From Salinivirgaceae bacterium (GTDB lineage Bacteria > Bacteroidota > Bacteroidia > Bacteroidales > Salinivirgaceae): a stretch of DNA of 35,487 bases. Both the position numbers and the translations under genes were made by a program. Below the pieces are notes generated by a model that was given only the letters and a program-made list of their open reading frames with translations, searched no databases and was not told the origin of the DNA. Location of the stretch: NCBI GenBank assembly GCA_002869335.1, contig PKTE01000364.1, forward strand, positions 1-35,487, in the 5' to 3' direction. The first letter of the stretch is position 1, and each line of letters opens with the position of its first letter. Positions 34,149 through 35,487 of this stretch are shown in pieces.

Positions 34149-34556
34149 ATGGTTAAACACGAAAGTAGAATAGGGCAGTTAAATGCTCCGCTTGCAACAG
34201 TTTATGCAACAATTTCTGATTTTTCTCAATTGAATGGAATTACACCTCCTGATGATAAGATGAAAGTTGTACATGCTGACGCTGATAGTTGCAGGTTTGC
34301 AATGGGAGGAGCTGGCGAGTTTGGAATGAAGATCGTTGAACGAAAAGAAAATGATACCGTTAAAATTGCGAATGATGAAACGGTTCCGTTCACTTTTTAT
34401 TTATGGATTCAGTTGAAAGAAGTAGCTGAAAATGACACAAGAGTGCGTATTACGCTGCATGCTGAACTGAATGCTATGCTTAAAATGGTTGCTAAAAAAC
34501 CATTAACTCAATTTGTGGACAAATTAGTAGATAAACTAGAAGAGAGATATCGCTAA
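34149..34556 (+). CDS. SRPBCC (START-like) family protein
   Basis: A 135-residue cytoplasmic protein with the Bet v1/START-like helix-grip pattern. The opening is ESRIGQLNAPLATVYATISDFSQLNG, the middle strands include CRFAMGGAGEFGMKIVERKEND and TFYLWIQLKEV, and a long C-terminal helix (MLKMVAKKPLTQFVDKLVDKLEERYR) closes the pocket. Such proteins bind hydrophobic ligands; none can be named here. In an apparent operon with pyrE (10-bp gap). A short perfect hairpin lies directly after its stop and a larger terminator follows. Confidence 0.8.
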   Translation: MVKHESRIGQLNAPLATVYATISDFSQLNGITPPDDKMKVVHADADSCRFAMGGAGEFGMKIVERKENDTVKIANDETVPFTFYLWIQLKEVAENDTRVRITLHAELNAMLKMVAKKPLTQFVDKLVDKLEERYR

Positions 34557-34560
34557 AGAG

Positions 34561-34578
34561 TGATTCTATAAAGAATCA
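34561..34578. other. Small perfect hairpin after the SRPBCC gene
   Basis: TGATTCT-ATAA-AGAATCA, a 7-bp stem with a 4-nt loop, starting 5 bp after the stop. It has no T run, so it may protect the 3' end of the message rather than terminate it. Confidence 0.4.
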
Positions 34579-34593
34579 AAAGGTGCATAAGGG

Positions 34594-34652
34594 AGGCACA
34601 AAGGAAGAGAAGTTTCCACAATTTCTTGACCTTTGTGCCTTCTTTGTTTTTG
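34594..34652 (+). terminator. Terminator of the pyrE operon
   Basis: Perfect 11-bp stem AGGCACAAAGG (34594-34604) with CCTTTGTGCCT (34630-34640), a 25-nt loop that can fold further, and a T-rich tail. Confidence 0.8.
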
Positions 34653-34689
34653 TGGTTAGTAAAATGAATATAAAATTAATCGTACTTGC

Positions 34690-34719
34690 TTGTTTTTTAT
34701 ATAAAATGTTGTATATTTA
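34690..34719 (+). promoter_or_regulatory. Promoter of the Xre-type regulator gene
   Basis: TTG at 34690-34692, 19 bp, then TATATTTA at 34712-34719 (one mismatch to TAnnTTTG). The ATG is at 34742. Confidence 0.45.
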
Positions 34720-34722
34720 CAA
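34709..34722. promoter_or_regulatory. Possible operator over the Xre promoter
   Basis: Inverted repeat TTGTA-TATT-TACAA fully covers the -7 box of the regulator's own promoter. This is the expected place for autorepression by a dimeric helix-turn-helix protein (inference). Confidence 0.4.
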
Positions 34723-34741
34723 TATAATAATAATTATTTAC

Positions 34742-34993
34742 ATGAAAGGACGTAAAATTTATAATAGAATTGATGTCTTGAGGAAAGAAAAAGACATGAC
34801 TCGAAAGGAGTTGGCCCAAGAGATTGGAGTGAATTTCCAGACTGTTGGGTACCTGGAACGGGAGGAGTATAATCCAAGTCTGGATTTGGCCTTTCGAATC
34901 GCGGAGTTTTTTGGCTTATCAGTTGACCAGGTTTTTTCAACGAAGCCAATGCCCACATTAAGCGAATTATTAAATAAAAATAGGGAGGACTAA
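34742..34993 (+). CDS. Small Xre-family transcriptional regulator
   Basis: An 83-residue cytoplasmic DNA-binding protein. A helix-turn-helix covers about 6-60: IDVLRKEKDMTRKELAQEIGVNFQTVGYLEREEYNPSLDLAFRIAEFFGLSVDQVF, a textbook HTH_3. The short tail has no sensor domain. The ATG at 34742 is chosen over an upstream in-frame start at 34583, because the extra 53 residues would cross the pyrE terminator and the promoter. It is followed after 2 bp by a small membrane protein gene. This arrangement, a compact Xre regulator plus a small membrane protein, recurs in many bacteria and archaea. The regulator probably controls its own operon through the inverted repeat at 34709-34722. Confidence 0.9.
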   Translation: MKGRKIYNRIDVLRKEKDMTRKELAQEIGVNFQTVGYLEREEYNPSLDLAFRIAEFFGLSVDQVFSTKPMPTLSELLNKNRED

Positions 34994-34995
34994 CT

Positions 34996-35418
34996 ATGAA
35001 TGAAAATATGACATGTAATCAAAGGCGGCTATTTGTTTTAGCTGCAAATCTTTCACTTCTTGCTTTGTTGATGGTTTTTGAAGTATCATACCGTAGCGCG
35101 GGTTGGAATGTAACTATGAACACTTTAATTGCTGCCAATGGACTTATTTTTTTGTTTAGCTTTTTAATGGGTTATGTGCGTAGTGGTGCCTGGCGTTTTT
35201 CGCATAAATCTATAGAAATGCTCGATGAGCGTGAAATGATTGTCAGTAGTGCCGTGATGCGAATTGCTTATGCTGTGTTTACAATATTAGTGTTAGCAGT
35301 ATTGCTTACATTCACTTTAATGGATTGGCAGTTGGATATGGTATTAGTTGCAACATTGATTTTATTTGCGCATTTATTGCCTGCTTCTTTAATTGCCTGG
35401 AAGAAGAGTTTAATTTAA
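34996..35418 (+). CDS. Small four-helix membrane protein, DUF2178-like
   Basis: A 140-residue inner-membrane protein. Hydrophobic helices lie at about 11-28, 40-60, 87-107 and 112-132. Between the second and third is a soluble loop RFSHKSIEMLDEREMIVSSAVMRIAY, whose LDERE-x-I-x-x-x-A pattern resembles DUF2178-type proteins commonly encoded beside Xre regulators. Assignment to that family is from memory of the pattern and is uncertain. It begins 2 bp after the regulator gene, so the two are surely co-transcribed. Its role is unknown; it could be the regulator's membrane-bound partner or simply its target (inference). The PhzF gene follows after 10 bp. Confidence 0.75.
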   Translation: MNENMTCNQRRLFVLAANLSLLALLMVFEVSYRSAGWNVTMNTLIAANGLIFLFSFLMGYVRSGAWRFSHKSIEMLDEREMIVSSAVMRIAYAVFTILVLAVLLTFTLMDWQLDMVLVATLILFAHLLPASLIAWKKSLI

Positions 35419-35428
35419 CTTTATTGAG

Positions 35429-35487
35429 ATGAAAATAAAATTATATCAGGTTGATGCATTTACAAATAAACTCTTTGGAGGAAATCC
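35429..35487 (+). CDS. PhzF-family isomerase/epimerase (3' partial)
   Basis: Only the first 19 codons are in the window: MKIKLYQVDAFTNKLFGGN, cut by the window edge. The K-x-x-Q-V-D-A-F-T-x-x-x-F-x-G-N start is highly characteristic of PhzF-fold proteins (diaminopimelate-epimerase-like), whose active-site residues lie further on. Its real substrate cannot be told from this piece. It is 10 bp after the small membrane protein gene, probably in the same operon. Confidence 0.75.
   Translation, partial: MKIKLYQVDAFTNKLFGGN

Noticed and set aside
34583-34741. Longer Xre protein with an N-terminal hydrophobic extension
   Set aside because: The extension would be encoded by the pyrE-operon terminator and the regulator's own promoter; ATG 34742 starts a standard helix-turn-helix protein.

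Overview
The window is an AT-rich stretch of a Bacteroidota chromosome, most likely class Bacteroidia and perhaps Marinilabiliales or Prolixibacteraceae-like; the order is inference. The evidence is: two secreted proteins ending in type IX secretion system (T9SS) type A sorting domains; a DUF4494 protein; a two-component-type beta-propeller joined to a SpoIIE/PP2C phosphatase; several TAnnTTTG (-7) promoter boxes typical of the Bacteroidota housekeeping sigma factor; and a near-absence of Shine-Dalgarno sequences before genes. No rRNA, tRNA, CRISPR array, insertion sequence or prophage was seen.

Layout. Positions 1-6778 hold a surface-protein operon. It has a tail-fibre-like protein whose 5' end lies outside the window, with four copies of a 16-residue glycine-rich motif, a YadA-like beta-roll and an S74-like C-terminal chaperone domain. 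Two bases later comes a 1588-residue T9SS protein with about eleven repeats of roughly 109 residues. Positions 6958-10320 encode the propeller/Y_Y_Y/transmembrane/PP2C sensor. dnaK follows at 10566-12473 behind a sigma-54-like promoter. A 404-bp non-coding gap (12474-12877) holds the dnaK terminator and four copies of a 49-bp tandem repeat.

Positions 12878-21074 are mostly housekeeping: lpxK, ribD (opposite strand, 3' ends overlapping lpxK), prmC, recX, prfB with a programmed +1 frameshift, a secreted unknown, an ArsC/Spx-like protein, a crotonase-fold protein lacking both catalytic glutamates, a CAP-domain lipoprotein and fumC. An Omp85-type outer-membrane protein on the minus strand (21128-22801) is divergent from a secreted unknown (23070-23858). 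A 1009-residue BNR/sortilin-like T9SS protein follows.

Positions 27079-34556 carry gapA, a DUF4494 gene, a cation-chloride-cotransporter-like permease, coaD, a thioredoxin-fold protein without its CxxC, a Nudix hydrolase (minus strand), pyrE and an SRPBCC protein. The right edge (34742-35487) has an Xre-type regulator, a small four-helix membrane protein and the start of a PhzF-family gene, probably one operon.

Most of the window is ordinary core genome. The items most worth a second look are the paired repeat proteins at the left end, the unusual dnaK promoter region, the 49-bp tandem repeat, the back-to-back ribD/prmC promoters, the overlapping start codons of the Nudix gene and pyrE, and three enzyme-like proteins missing canonical catalytic residues. 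I found no clearly novel defence or mobile system.
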